Below are positions 1 to 14,400 of a DNA stretch of 64,000 bases, piece after piece; within the stretch, counting starts at the first letter, position 1, and each line of letters begins with the position of its first letter. The notes beneath the pieces were generated by a model. It was not told the origin of the DNA. It searched no databases and was given only the letters and a program-made list of their open reading frames with translations. Both the position numbers and the translations under genes were made by a program. This DNA is from Luscinia megarhynchos (lineage: Eukaryota > Chordata > Aves > Passeriformes > Turdidae), in contig CM067568.1 in assembly GCA_034336665.1 (NCBI GenBank), positions 39,536,770 through 39,600,769 of the forward strand, read 5' to 3'.

Positions 1-3000
1 GGGGAAAGTAGTACTACTAATTTAAATACACTACACATGGTATTTTAAAAACCTACATATGAGTGTAAAGATAGCAGAGACCAGCAGAGGTAAGAAATGC
101 ATGTGCAGCAATCCAGTCTAACTCTCATTTCCCTTCTTTCAGATCTCTGATGATTTAGTATACCAGACATCTATTCAGCAAATGAGGACATCATCAGCCT
201 TCCTTCCTGTCCAGTGAAATGAACCAAACTCCCATTTCAATGTCTAGTGTCCCTCTCCAGTCTTCTTATAGCCTGAGCTTATGCACAGGGGATTTAGGAC
301 TACTAGAAAGCTTGATGTTTCTTCAAATGTAGTCATACTAAAGACAGTGATGCACACCTTGCCAGCAGATTTCACAGCTGTAAGCTGACAGATGAGAAAT
401 ATCAGTATACAGATATAATTAATTCTGATCCAGATTCCATAGGAGAGTGCTTTATGATTGCTTATACTTTTACCAGCTTCATCAGTGTTCCTGTGACATT
501 TCTGCTGTCACTCAGATACTTCTCCATTCTTCCTGTCTTCTACACCATCTTCTTGTCTGTCCCTGCCATCCAACTTCTGCTCCTCTCATGCTTTGAAACT
601 TGAGAGAGAGAGCTTTAGACAGGAGCCAAATGATACTAGCCAGGTATGGAGGATGCAGGCAATAGTGATGAGAAGCATGACCACATAGATTTGCCATGTA
701 TGGTGCTACATGCTGGGTTTAACTTCAAGGTCTGGAGAGCTTTGCTTCTCTAACTATTTACAGTATAAAACAAAAATAAATTAGCAGCTCTGCAGTGGAG
801 AGGGGAAGGGGGTGAGATCCTCACATATTTTGTGAATTTCCCTCCCTTTGACAATAAAATGAGAAAGAATAAAATTGGCTACAGAACTGGCTACTTCCCA
901 TTTGTCTTCAGCCTGCTAAGCACTGTATAGTCCAAGGAAAACATGAAGTTCAGCCAAGCTGAGACTTCCCAGCTCTCAGACTGAGGACATTCCCACTGTG
1001 TTCCCTGAACTCTTCTCTAATGGCCCTGCTTTCACCTGTGCACATTCACTGATATGACATAAGCGTGGGGGAAACTGAACCAAATACATCCAGGGACTTG
1101 TGAACACATAACAGCTAGTTACCTCTTCAGGCACGACTAGCTCATGCAGAGCACAAAAAAGGCATAAAACAGCCCAGGAGTTGCGGTGAGGGAGATGGTA
1201 AACTGTGACAGTGAACAGACCTGAAGGACCTATGAGAAGGATGTGGAGGCTCTTATCACAGGAACAATTCACCTAAGATTTGTCATTAATACCATCCTGT
1301 GGGGAGTGAGGGGTGAATGGAATGATCTAATACTACCTTCCAGTCCTGTGACCAACCAAACTAATCTCAGACATTGGTTTAAAAGGTAGTCTGCAGGATG
1401 CTCTTAGATGGTAGGTGCTTCCTGAATTCATTTTCTCTTGTGTCTTAAAAGTAGCCTTCTAGCTTTAAGAAGGTACTGCTTGACATGGCTAGGGAAGTGT
1501 AGAGCTGAAGCTGAGTCTGTGAGAAAAGCCCTACTCAGCAGCACCTTTATTTCAAGTTCCCAGCACCTGACACTGGAAGGCTGCCATTCTCCTCTAATCC
1601 CAGAACACAAGCCAGACTAGCCTTTTTCCACTGCAAGCTGCCTTAAGATACCATCGTTGCCTTTTTTCAGAAAGGCAACCTGGACTGTATCAATGAGTGG
1701 TCTGGTGTCCAGCAGAGAAGTGTGACTCATTCATTCTTTGTCACAGTCACAAAAGCCACAATAAGACATGTTGCCCCTGAAGGCAGGAGACAGGAGAGGA
1801 TGACCCAGAAGGTCATCCTAGAAAACCCTTTCTTCCAGTCCTGTGTTGCTTGCCTAGTGAAACTGAGAGAGAAACAATGCTTTCAAAGTTGAGAGAGAGG
1901 ATCAAGAGACTTTAATTTGTCCCTGCCTTGCCACTGACTGTGAAGGGTTTTATGTATCCCTCCTATTACTTTACCTGTAAAACATGGGCACTAAAACACA
2001 CTAAACATGAGAAAAGTGTAGAATTCAATGAATGGATAATTGTGTATCTTGGGAACAAAGTATGCACTTCCAGTTAACTGAAAATATCATTCTCTACTGC
2101 CACCAGCCTTTGTAAAACACCTTCATTGCTCAGTAAGAAACATATAATACACAGTTAGCAGTACAGATTATTAAACTAGTCGTTCACCTACAATTCAATA
2201 TGCCAGCATATTTGTAATGTGCCAGTTGGATTTGGTTTCCAGGGGAGGAACACACAATATTGAACTCAAATTAATGAAATCAAATACTTTACATATTTCT
2301 GATTAGAAATGCTACAGATGATTTCCAAGATTATGTTGTTAACAGAACAACATATGGCTTGCCACGTTCAGGAGGTTTTTATTGCTGCAGTTGGTGATAC
2401 AGTTTGGGATCCCCAAGACAAAAGATGTTATATAAATACCAATGCAAAAGTATTCCAACAGTTTCTGCATACTTTGCATAGTTGTTTATTATTATTACAA
2501 TTTTTATTATAACTTTTTTAAAAGTCAAGTAATATAGTATATTAATTATGATTGTAATTATTATTCTAGATTCTCTGATATATTTCCTTTCAGATGGTAC
2601 CAGAACCCCAGTGACTACCTCCCAGTTTGGGCAGTTCTATCTTCTCCTGCTATTATTCAGTTTCAGCTGGATATAATCTGATTCCTTCCATAAGAGATAA
2701 TGAAAGTGCTACTCTGTACTGTTAAATAATTGTTATATTCAGCCCTAAGAATGACTGCATTTCAACAATGGGATAAGCAATTTCTGTATTTTATTTGTAA
2801 ACATTTAGCATATTTCAAATTTAAATGCTTACCAAAAGAGTTAATTTCAAATTTGTGCTTAGTGATCTTTATCCCTTCTGTTTTAATTTCTTTCTAGTCC
2901 AGATCCCCTGGTATAAGTGGGAGGGAAGATTACAGAACTCAAAGTGTCTTTAAGCTACTTAAATACTTCAGTAATTCTGGGGCTAGTGGCAGGTCAGTTT

Positions 3001-4693
3001 AGCTCTTAGGGATCATGCCAGTGGCATCACCTGCTCAAACAAGACAGAGCTAGAAGATGGGACCTGCAGATCTGAGCACTCATGGGCCAGTTGAAAAGAA
3101 ATCATGCACCAAACTAAGATGGGGAAGCACAGTTGCAGGATGAAAGGGCAGCAGCTGTAAGAACTGAAGATTTCCAGCGGCAGTTTTTAACCACTGGTTT
3201 GAGAATCAGCTGTGATTTCAACAGCCACATATACCAAACTGGACTGAACCACCTCCAGCACAGAAAAAGCCTCAGGGAGAAGATGAAAGTTTAATTAATT
3301 AATGCTTGTAAAATGCTTTGAGACCCTCAGATGGAACACACTAGAGAAGTAGAAAGACTTAATTATTTTTACCACTGATATTATGGGGGGCCATTGATAA
3401 TATCTTATTTAGATACTATAGTACTTTCATTCTTTTTAGGCTGGATCTGGTCTGCACATGGTATCTGAGACCTAAAAACACCTAGCAGTTATGGTGAAAT
3501 GATAATCTCAAGCACTTGGTTTGTAAAAATCAAATATCCCTTTTCAGGGATACATGTTCAACATTTTGTCAGACCTGCTGTGAAAAAGTAATCGACCTAC
3601 AGCATGAGCACACCTTAAACCAGCCACTGAACTGTGCCTTTGTCTCCTGCTATAGCAGTTCTTTTTCCCTTATTTCCCTTTACATGATTTTGCAACAAGA
3701 AATGTAGCTATTAGCTAAATGGCAGCAAAATATTCATACTGCCATTATCAGAGTTAACCTGCTGAATAACCACAAGGAGATACCGACTAGTGTAGCAGGA
3801 TAGGAAAATAGACTCCAGATCCTTTCACCTCCATGTCACCAGTTCCAGCCCAGTCTAAATTGATAATTGCAAAAAATGCCATTTGACACCTTTTTGGCAT
3901 GCTGGACAAAATGAACTGGGCAAGGGAAGGATGGAAAAATCTCAGCCCAAGTCCCACTGGGACAAGTATCAACACTACAAATAGCACTGCTTGCCAGGTC
4001 AGAAATGAGGCCATTGCATTCCTCAGGCACGTTACTTCCAGGGGAGCAGGAGGAATAATGTCAAGGCCACGTTAAAGAAACGTGCCCTATCCTGCATGTA
4101 CCTTTTAGGCTCCAAAATTAACTGAGTGCTTTCCATCACAAAAAATACTCACTTTAAAGAGCAGAGGTGAAAAGTGGGTATCAGTCAGACAGAGAGTGTT
4201 ATTTGTGGGCACTTTGCCAAAAGCAGCTGCTTTAGGAATGTGCTTCAGGAAAGAAATGGGAATCTGGGAATTACTGTTAGTAACAATCTGTTGTAACTCC
4301 ATGTTACTAAAATACATCTGCACCCCTGCACTCTTTCCATCCCTGGTTTATTCGCTGCAGGAAATGTAGCTCATTTGGAATGAAATTCAGTGGAATGAAT
4401 GGCTGACTCTCAAAGTTACAGTATCTTAGATACCCTTGAGTCTTTGCTGTAACACTGGGGCACTACCTTGTCCTTAACATATTTTTCCTTATGATACCCT
4501 GATGCCCCAAGATGGTCTTGTAAATGCTACAGTCGGTGTGGATCTTACTGCAGTTGCACATGCACCTCATATGAACAAGTCTGGATTTTTTAAGTAACTG
4601 TGTTTAGCATATCATAGAATTGTAGAAAGTTAAGTGCTGCAAAGTTATGGAACTAAAACTGAGGGCCTGAATTTGCAGCAAAGCTACCCTGAA

Positions 4694-4721
4694 CTTTATC
4701 TCTCGTGATAAAGAGATAAAG
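4694..4721. promoter_or_regulatory. Inverted GATA-motif cluster with 9-bp stem
   Basis: CTTTATCTC and GAGATAAAG form a perfect 9-bp inverted repeat around a central TGATAA. This gives three GATA-type sites in 28 bp. A regulatory role is only inferred from motif content. Confidence 0.25.
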
Positions 4722-7700
4722 CACTTTCTGGCTTTCACAAGGAAGGTTAATAGGAGGACAATTCAGCTGATCTTTGTCCATGGTTCCTTATGGGATGCAT
4801 ATCTGATAAATTATCTATGTTACATGGAATAGATAGCCATGGGTTTTTCTTTATGGTGCAAGACTTATAAAGTTTCTTGGTACTGCAGAAGTCCAAAGAC
4901 AAACAATGAGGACTCACTATTTTCATGCATACAGTAGTTTGAATCCTGGATGAAATGGGTTTTCTCCTTGTAACTCCCTGTCCTGGCTGACAGGATGAGA
5001 AAATTCATAGGTTAGTGTTGAAGCTCAGGCACAGCAGCATAACCAAAGTGCTGTGTAACCACTGCCATGACAGGATGAGCAGAAGGAAGGCCCCAGCCAC
5101 ATTCCTTGAGAGGAGAACAGGAGCACCCAGATGCCACAGCTCCTGCACAGCCACATTCATGTGTAGGTGTACAACCCTGACCCAAGCCCAAAATACAGTT
5201 AAACCTTTTTACTGGATGAAGAATCGAAGCATGGAGGAAGGGACACCCCGATTCAAAAGCTATTTAGACACCTATTAATGCAGATAGATGCCAGCTAGTA
5301 TTTTCAGAAAGCACTGTTCAGCAGCTAAGAGATCAGTAAAAATCTGCCCCAAATCAGCCTACAGCCAAGCAGAAAATCACAGGAGTCAAAGACAGAGAGG
5401 TCACCATAAGAACATCAAGCTGCTGAGTGTCAGCTGGTCTGCAGGAAGCACCTTGGTGCATACTCCTCTCTTGGTAAAGGTGAAGCAATGTGAGGCTACT
5501 GTGGCTTCTGTTGTCTGTCAACAGAAAGGAATTAATTCTCAGGTTTAGTGTAGCATAAAGGTGTGTAAATGGATATGGCTAGTGTCTTGATACAGAGGAG
5601 ACTTACAAGGCAGAGCATTACAGTTCCTAGAAAGAAATCCAACAAACTCAGAAAATAAAACATTCTGACCTACTTTCACCTCCACTAACCTAGTCCTTCC
5701 TTAAAAGCTTAAGTAGATATATTCACTTGTTGCTAGGCTCTCAGTAGCAGGATTTGAAGTCCAGGGATTCCAGTTATGCTTAGCAAAGGAGCATGTAGTG
5801 GTGCCCAGAATACAAAGACATTGTCTCTCACCCTCATTCTCACAAATAGGAGGACTGATAGCTTGAATGCTTCTGCAGCTCTCAGTTGAGCTCAGCTTTT
5901 GTGAAAGCCTGTAAGCAGAGAGATGCGTCTCTGAGCACTCAGAACAAAGCCCACTAAACCTTCACGGGTCACAGCAAGGCCTTTCAGAGCCGGGGTCACC
6001 ACTGAACTTTGGCTAAATCACTCTGACCAACTTATTGCAAATGAGGATGATAACATGGTAATGTCTGACTTACCAGGGACATGGATATGCAATGGATAAA
6101 GGTGAGGCTAAAAAACCACACATACTTGACCTTTCTTCTTGGGTCCTCTGAGGACCTGCAACTCACACCCTGACTGAGAGCAACGGTGGCCTCAGGGGTG
6201 GAAAGACAAGAGGAGATGCACAGGATTTTAACAACAAAGTGTGTTTGTAGTTCTGTTAGAGCTGAATCCAGGAAATTTCATTGTTCACAGCATGGGCCAT
6301 GACCGCCGCAGCCTGCTTTGGAGGCAGTGACCTCTGCCAAATGGTGACAGAACTCAGCTCCTACGTTCAGCTTAATCCTGACCTGCAGCTCCACCTTTTA
6401 GCCCCTGGCTTCCCAAATCGCTTTGACAAGACACTGAACTCCTGACCTACAGAATCCTCTTTTAGTCCAGTCCTTATCCTTCTCTGCCCTGCCAAAGCCT
6501 CTCACTCTGGATCTGTGACACCTCTCTTACTCCCATACTGAATATACCAGCAACGCCGTTTTCACCAGCAAACTCTTTTGCCTGACCCTTGCCAACACTC
6601 CTTGACCCTTACAGTACCAGTTTTGTTAGCCACACTGATGGGTTAAACTGAACCCCTCCCAATTTGAAGTGCCTCTGCCGCTATAACTCAGGGCTTGGCT
6701 CACCCTTCCTCCAGCTGTGTTGATGCAACTCCCTTTTAAGAGGCTCTCAGCATACTTTTTTCTTAATGGCTGTAGCCTGCAAAGATGCTGAAACAGGAAA
6801 CCAAATGAATGCTGTGCAACCTTGGGAATGCAAATTCCATGTGTTCCTGAAGTCAAAGCAAGCCATTTCCTTCCCCAGTCCCTCCTCCCTTCACAGGCGT
6901 GCAAGCCACAGCTAATAGGAAAACACAGGCACACACAAAGCTTTGTCCATGCTAATTGCCAGGAGCTGAGGCCCAACCATCCTGTTGACTAATTTATCAG
7001 CCGCTGCTGACTCAGCAATCTGGGGGGGTAGTTTCTTTCAAGCGCTTAAGTGCATTGGGAAGTAAATGGCTCTTATTGTTCTTTCCTTCCCTTCACTCCG
7101 GTGTCTGTATTTGTGGACAATTCTTGCCCTGGGCTTGACCTTGGCTGCAGCAGTGACTGGAGGGCTGGGATTGCCACAGCTAGTGGGCCTCTCATTAAAC
7201 CCTAATGGAAAGAACAGGCTCAAGAGTGGTAGGAGAAAGAGGGGGGAATGTATGACCTCATCTGGAAATAGCATGTTCTACAGCAGGGCAGGACAGAGAG
7301 GAGAGTGAGGAAAGAGCTGACCTGAATTATGTGCCTTGCATGAGTTAAAAACAAGTGAGATCAACAAACTGGGCCGTCTGGAACAAACATTCCTAAAACA
7401 GCCTGAAATATGCAGGACTTCCTCACTGGGTGCTGCCTTTGCCCTTTGCTTGAACAGCAGATCTGGGCGTGAGTCCAGGCAAAAGTCCTCAGGCCAAAGG
7501 GAGAAACTGCTGCTGGTGAACTGCAGATGACACGGGAAGAAGCAGAGGCATCTTTGGGCTGATGTTGCAGGCAGGACAGACACCTGCAGCCACTCCATGC
7601 AGCAATGTGCAGTTCTGAACAGCCGTGCATGAGGGCCATCCCATATCCTGGCTGTGTAAGGACTTTTTTTGCAGAAAAGCTTACTGGAAAATGAGACAAA

Positions 7701-10167
7701 GGAGAGGAGAAGACAGAAAACAAAGTCCTATGGAATTCCCTTTACCCCAGACTGTTCATGGAGATCAGTGCCCCAAAGTGCACAGGTAGGACAGCCCATA
7801 TTGCATAGACACATCTACCCCAATGCACAGTGGCCAAAAACATGTATTTGTCCCACAGTTTTTTAAGTGCACAAACCAATATGGAGGGAGAAACACTACC
7901 ATGCACTGAACAGGTGTCTCATATGCACCCATTTATTTGTAAATGAGGCTTCTGTTTGGGCATATCCCTGGTGTATCCCTGTCCTGAGCATACCCACTAG
8001 CCCAGCTCTGCCCATAGGCCTGACTCAGTCTATTCCTACCAAGTAGCTCTGTCAGTACTGTGAAATTTTGACTTAGCTGATAGCAGCAGTCAAATTCTTT
8101 CTTGGAGACTGGCAAGCACAGCACATTTCTGCAGTCACTGTGGAGGGAGTGCTGTGAATGCATAATACTTGTTGGTAGAACAGTACAGACAGGGATTCTG
8201 TTGGAGTTTTGTCTGGAGGTGATTAAATAATTCATTATCAATAATATTGAGAATTTTGGCAATATTTTCACTGAGCAAATATTCATAAATATGTTTCCAT
8301 TATTTAGCTAGCTTTGGCTCTGTTACATTCCATTTACTATGCAGCTCTACCAGACTTTGTTTCCAGGCAGAAAAAATAAGCTTGAGCCTATAAGTTGTAT
8401 GGATCCCAGTAAGTTTTAGCCAGTTTTACCATCAGCAGGTGGCATTTATCTAATTGTCTCTTTGTGAGAAACGGCTTTGCTATGCAATGTTTTCTTAAGC
8501 AGTCTGGGAATCCCACAAGTGTTTATTAAGAGACCTAGGCATTTATAGTATGTGCAATTTCTGTCTGCATTTTCTTTAAATTCTTTTGTTTGTAAAATCT
8601 CAGAAATACCACATTTGCTGTTTTTCACTTTGACCTGTATGCCCTGTTTATTGTACTTTGAAGAAATTATTCGTCTTTTGGAGATTATTCTTCGTGTCAG
8701 TAAGATGAGTAGGTGCTATGAAGGTAACAAGCATGGTTTTTTTAGGGTCACTGTTTTGAGAAAGCCCTAGAAAACAAACCTTCTTCTATCTTTCTCTAGC
8801 TGCCAAACAAGATAGGAAACAAAACTTTGCATGTTAGTCCTGTGGGTTTTTTTCCAAACATCCTCAGTATAGCCTGCTCTGTTCCTGACTTGCAGGAGTC
8901 TAGATCATTGTTAGGCTGTTAAAGAATTTGCTTTTATTCCAGGCTTTCTGAAGTTTACTTTTCCCATCTCTTTCCATCCATCTCAGTTTAGTTACAAATC
9001 TCTGTCCTCCTGGGAATTTCTCTGCTCTGCTAGTGAGTCTGCATCCTTTTATATGGCTCATAAAGAGCTCATGGACTCCTGGGAGGTTCAGAAGACTATA
9101 ATGAATAACTCAAAAAAATAATCATTCCACCACATAGAAATACTGAGAGACTCTAATTTCTATTGAGGACAAATCATACAAATGTGGCCCTTCTAAGCCA
9201 AACCCATTTTAAAGTAGAATATTCCAACAATCACTGGAAGACTTTTTAGAGATAAAAAACTTCTCACTGTCCAGACTTCGCTTTTATTAAATGCCTCACC
9301 TAATTTATTGGAATCTCTCCTTATTAGGCATAATACCAAACACTAAAATATATCAGGTAGAGAGACAGATAAGAGTGATGAAGTTGGGACCTGAATTGTC
9401 ACAGAAAATTACTTCATAATGTTAAATTGGACTCATGGCCACAGTCCCATAAAAGTGGATATTTATCACAGAAAGAGATCCTTAGTCTTGACTGTACTCT
9501 ATGTATGCATTAAGTTCAAGGACAGAGGTGGTCTTAAACTACCTTGGTGTCACCAGTCATAATGTGCTGGGTTCTCTTGATGTAAATTAGAGCAGGCAAA
9601 TGAGTCTTACTAAAGGGGTTTCATTTTTTTCTAGATGTCGCAAATCAGTCACAGTCACAAAGTCAAGACCCTTTACCATTGATGGGTTCACAAAGCCTGG
9701 CAGTAAAATGTGCCACAGCACTTCTCTCTGTCTGGAGAAGTGAGACCCTCCAGCAGTCCAGGGCCTACATTAGAGCCCATCTATACACCAGCACCACACT
9801 GCAACCTGCACCTCTTGACCAGCTTCACAGTGTGAAAGCAATAAACTCTTTGGACTTCCTTGTAAATCAAGATTAGAGCAGACTAGGCCTGCACTCTTTT
9901 ATTCCTACTGCAAAGAGTTCTCCAAATAAATGTTAGCTTTTCTTTCCTTTCCTAAGAATGAGGATGTTTCTCCAATGTATGAAGAACTCATGGAAAAGGA
10001 AAATCCTGTCTTTTTTATTTTAATGGGAGTACTTTTTATTTTATCTATGAGGGAAAATAGTTTCTTCACCCATCAGCTTCTCAAATGAAAATTATGATTT
10101 CTATAAAAAATGTGAAGCCTAGTATAAAAAGATGAAAACATGATCCTGAAATTCTACAGTCTGTTTG

Positions 10168-10211
10168 CTTTCCCTTTTTCTTCCTTTCTCTTCCCTTTTC
10201 CTTTCCCTCCT
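10168..10211 (+). repeat. 44-nt pure polypyrimidine tract
   Basis: An uninterrupted run of C and T with irregular TTCC and CTTT composition, low complexity, probably a decayed microsatellite. Confidence 0.6.
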
Positions 10212-10538
10212 AGTCCAACACTTCCTACCTTCTCTGTAGTAGGAATCAATTATTTCAATAACACAAGTTTTAGAACTGAAGACATCTGTAAAAACTGGGT
10301 AGTTTTGAGACAGGGTTCTATACCTTGAAGTGTGCTTCTATTTTAGTTACTGCAGATATATCCTTCAGTCACAGTATGTGATTAAGTACACAGGTTACCA
10401 GACAATTCTGTACCCTCAGTATAAAACTGCATCACTGGGTTCCCATCTTCTTTATTCCACTTCAGTGAGCTGCAGCTTTTCCCTCCTCCTATTTCCACTT
10501 GTGATAGCTTATGCCAAGAACATTAAGTAGAGCATTGT

Positions 10539-10566
10539 CCCTCCCCCTCCCCATCCCCATCCTCCC
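10539..10566 (-). other. G-quadruplex motif on the minus strand
   Basis: Plus-strand C-runs of 3, 5, 4, 4, 2 and 3 are separated by 1-2 bases. The minus strand can therefore form a G-quadruplex with short loops from the first four runs (10539-10558). It is isolated in AT-rich surroundings with no CpG island. Confidence 0.55.
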
Positions 10567-13500
10567 AGTCCCAACCCCCACCCTTGAAGAATGAAGTTAC
10601 TGAATTGTATTTATAGGTCATTCTACTCTGACTGTATAAAACTAAAGGTTTACAAAATCCAGTTCTGCTGCTCTTGCTGTGGTATCTAGGAAAGTCTTGA
10701 GAAGCACAGGCAATAGCAAACCAGGCCTAGCTCTGCATAAGGGACTTCTCTGAAGGAGGGAAGAGAAGCCAGTGCAACCCTTGTGGATTTAGGAAACAAG
10801 TAAGCAGCTTCTCATGCAATTTCCCTGGAAATTGCAAGTGCACTGGTCACCTTTTCATTACCTTGGCTTGGGTGATTGTGTTTCTGGTAGTGCAATGCTG
10901 GGGAAGGCTGAAGGGACAGCAGGGAGCTCCCATGTGTCTCTACTTTTGGGTGACAGTACTAAAGCAGGACAGTCAGGCTACACCACAGAACTGACTCATT
11001 TGTTCTACGCCAGCAACCACCAGCATTTTGGAAGGACTTGTCTAGCAACATTAGCAACATTAAAACATGGGCCAAATTGGTCCTTAAGCCCCTTCCCCCA
11101 TCAGTTTTTTCTGAGAGGTGGTTTTTATTCCTGATGTTATCTTCCCTTCTTGATACCTTCCCTGTGTTCCTATCTGGCCTGATCTCTGTGGGAGCTTGGA
11201 CAGCTCTCTCTGCCTCCAGTGTGACATCTGGGGTTAGCATCACCAACCTCCATTCCAGAGAGATAGGCTTGTGGGGGTGATGTTTGGTGAATTCATGTCT
11301 ACAAGCACTTTGAGGCCCTCTTACAACTTCACTATAGAAAAGGGCTAATTTAATTGCTGCTGTTTCACCAACAGGCACTTCTTGGGCTCAGATCAGCATG
11401 ATGCCCTGCCTAAAGCTCTCGTGCCCTTTACACAGGGACGTGACAGCTCCAGAGCAGGGCCTCCTTCACACAGGTTATTTCTGTATCAGAGTTGCTGCAC
11501 ACTAGGCTGCCTAAATCCGGTGCAATCCAGGAAGAGGTGATTCCTCTGCCTGCCCTGCTCACAGCGCGTTGTCACCTACTCTGTTAACCGGGCCAGATGC
11601 TGTGCTGCAGCTTTGCTTTTACTTGAGGAATTACATGCTAAGATGGTTCCTCCTTCCCATCCCCCATATCTCCACTCACAAAAACAAGCAAATGCTTGTG
11701 AGCTAATCCTGTGCAGAGACTTTATTAAATAAACACAACTGGTACTGGTGACTTGTTTGTTTGGGGTTGCTTTTTTTTGTTTTGCATTTGCTATCTTTGG
11801 AAAGCTAATCCTCTGGAGTCCACCCAGCGATTTCAGTCACCTCCAAATAACACTTACTAATAATCTTAATAAATCCATCTCCTAAGCAGCAGTCACTACT
11901 GCCTGGCACTGAATTACACAGAACATGCAGAAGCTCTGCTTCAGCTGATGCCCTTGTTTATCTTCATCATAAGTGAAATGGAGCACTTGCTCCATACATT
12001 CTCAAACCTCCTCTAATGGCTCTTTTGGGCAGTGTGACCACACACATCAGTGAAGAGGAAGGTAATCAGGAGGATGTGACTTGCAGCCTTCCTCTTTTCC
12101 TCCACCCTCCTCCAAGCCAGCTCCTGAGCATTTCTTACAAGGTTGCTTATATCTGGCTTAAGAGAGACATATAAAATGTATGTGTAGCCATAAACAAAGA
12201 AACTGTTTGATTTCTAGGGAAAAATTAAAGCTCATCATCAAAATAATGGTCCTAATCAAAACAGGGAAACCTCAGGACATATCCTTCCCAATTTTGGTCG
12301 CTGGTCTAAGTACTCATGGCAAGAGATGGGGTGTCAGGACACAGACATTCTACTCTCATCTATTTACTTGGCTTTGTGAAGTTGTGACAAGTAATAAAAG
12401 CAGACATCCATCAGGCACCAAGACTGGATCATTAACACTGCATGTGTCTCAGTTCAAACTGCAAACCTAACTCTTTCTAGATTCCACAGCCTAGTTTAGG
12501 GTTCCTGGAAACTGCAGTGCTCCTGTTTTTAACATTGTCTTTCCCCGTACTTGAAGACCTTCATGCCTTCTACGATGATCTCATGCTGAACATGCTTCCT
12601 CCACTTTGCTCCTGAAGAACTTCAAACTGGCACGCAAATTCACACAAAGATTCCTTCAGTAAGCCTCCATTTCCTTCAAAACAACTCTATAAGAGGCACT
12701 GTTCTGCTTGAGTATTATTAACTCCTGGTGGTACTGATGGGAAAATTAAAGATCCATGTGAAATGACTAGCTTATAGCAATGGCAAATCAGGTACCAAGG
12801 TAGAAAGAAGACTGGAGATTTCTCGCATTTAGATCCTCAGTCTACACAGCCAGACCCTTTTGAAGTCCTTAGTTTAATGATTTAATCACAGCTTATTATA
12901 TGCTCTGAAATATCTGGATGACAGACATTATGCATATTACCACTTTAACTTGTCTGTATGTTTCCTTTAGAGTGGCTGACACTACAGGCAGCTTCCTTAT
13001 TATACAACCGGTGAAATCTAATGCTTGCTACAGTCTGGCTCTACTTTTTCTGACTGGTTTTCAGTATTCTGTGTTTCACAGGGAGAAGAAAGCTCTTGGG
13101 AAAGACGCCAGGGTCTTGGCTTTGATTACACTAATTGAGAAGTGAGGCAGTTCCAAACCTCTACCAGAAGAAAGTGACAGAGAATTTTGTAGCACTGATG
13201 CCCTGTAATACTGGCACTGGCACAGGCAAGGCTGGACAGAAAGAAAGAATCCTATTTCTAATACAAGCTCATCCTTATTTACCACCATCTCTTTAGAGTC
13301 AGACTAAGAGAATTAAGAGGTTTGCAGTTTTTATCCTACATTAACCATTTGGCCTCACCCCTCCAACCACCCTCCAAGGATTTTATCAGCTAAACCTTCT
13401 TCCAAGACCACTTTGAGCCATTGGGGAGCTATAGATTTTGGGGAGTTTATTTTTGTTCTTCTCTGTGTTGTGCTCTCTGAGATTCTGAGTCCCATAAGCA

Positions 13501-14400
13501 GAGGCCATATGAAGGGGAGAGACACCAAACCAAACTGCCTACAGGACCTTGCTGTATTAAGGACTACTATGAGTTGTTAAAAAAAAATTACTGTACAAGA
13601 AACATGCTGTGAAAAAGGGACTGATTGTACAAGCAGGATAGATAACATTTAAAACATTTGTTATGGGAACAGGAGTTTGCAGTGTGATGGGGAAAAAAGG
13701 GAGAGAAAAGAAAATACTTGACTGGGAAGATAAGACAGAAGACTGTAGACAAAAGAGAAAGAAAGGAAAATAAATAGTCTCATTTTCTTTTTCATTCATA
13801 TTTCTCAATTGTGAAGCACTTTCTTGACAAAGACATAAACAAAATGCAAGCTACCCCTACATTTCTTTTCCCCTCAGTGTATAGTACAGGGAAACTCATC
13901 TGTGCACAGAAAATAAATGCAACTACGACACTTAAAAGAAAAAAGACTGAGCAATGCAGACACAGAATGACAGATAAATATGGAGATGCACAGATACATA
14001 TGGGCATAGAGCCACAGATATACAGCACCCACAGACATGAGAAAGAAACAACACGATAACCATGTGCATGCAACAGATCCCCACACACACACATTCTGAA
14101 TAAAAGCAATAAAATGCTTCTAATTACTAGAATTTTGCACTATCAGACCAGCTTCACTATAAAGCAAACAAAAAGCTCTCCTAGTCAGAGCTGCACTCGC
14201 TGTGTCTGCCAGCCCGGCATGGCAGCATGCAAATCCTGCCGCATGCTCTCCCTCTTCCACCAGCCTGGAGTGCAGACACACAGCTCAGCCAAGGTCTGTC
14301 TCTGCTGTCAGAACTTTTTATGTGGTACTGAAAAACTCAGCAAGTTTCAGATGGCTAAAACGCTGAAATCACTGCCTCTGACTAATCTTCATTTTCTATT

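Larger units (their letters stand above)
1..14400. other. Gene-free AT-rich flank (no coding feature seen)
   Basis: I see no exon-like conserved protein, RNA gene or clear transposon in this stretch. Open frames are short (up to 139 codons), overlap on both strands and resemble no family I know. Local items are a triple GATA-type motif cluster (4694-4721), a 44-nt pure pyrimidine tract (10168-10211) and a C-run cluster at 10539-10566. The rest appears to be unique intergenic or intronic DNA. Confidence 0.6.

Noticed and set aside
4609..4627. CR1 tail fragment (ATCATAGAATTGTAGAA)
   Set aside because: Too short and without the adjoining GGTTGGAA-type segment to be distinguished from chance.
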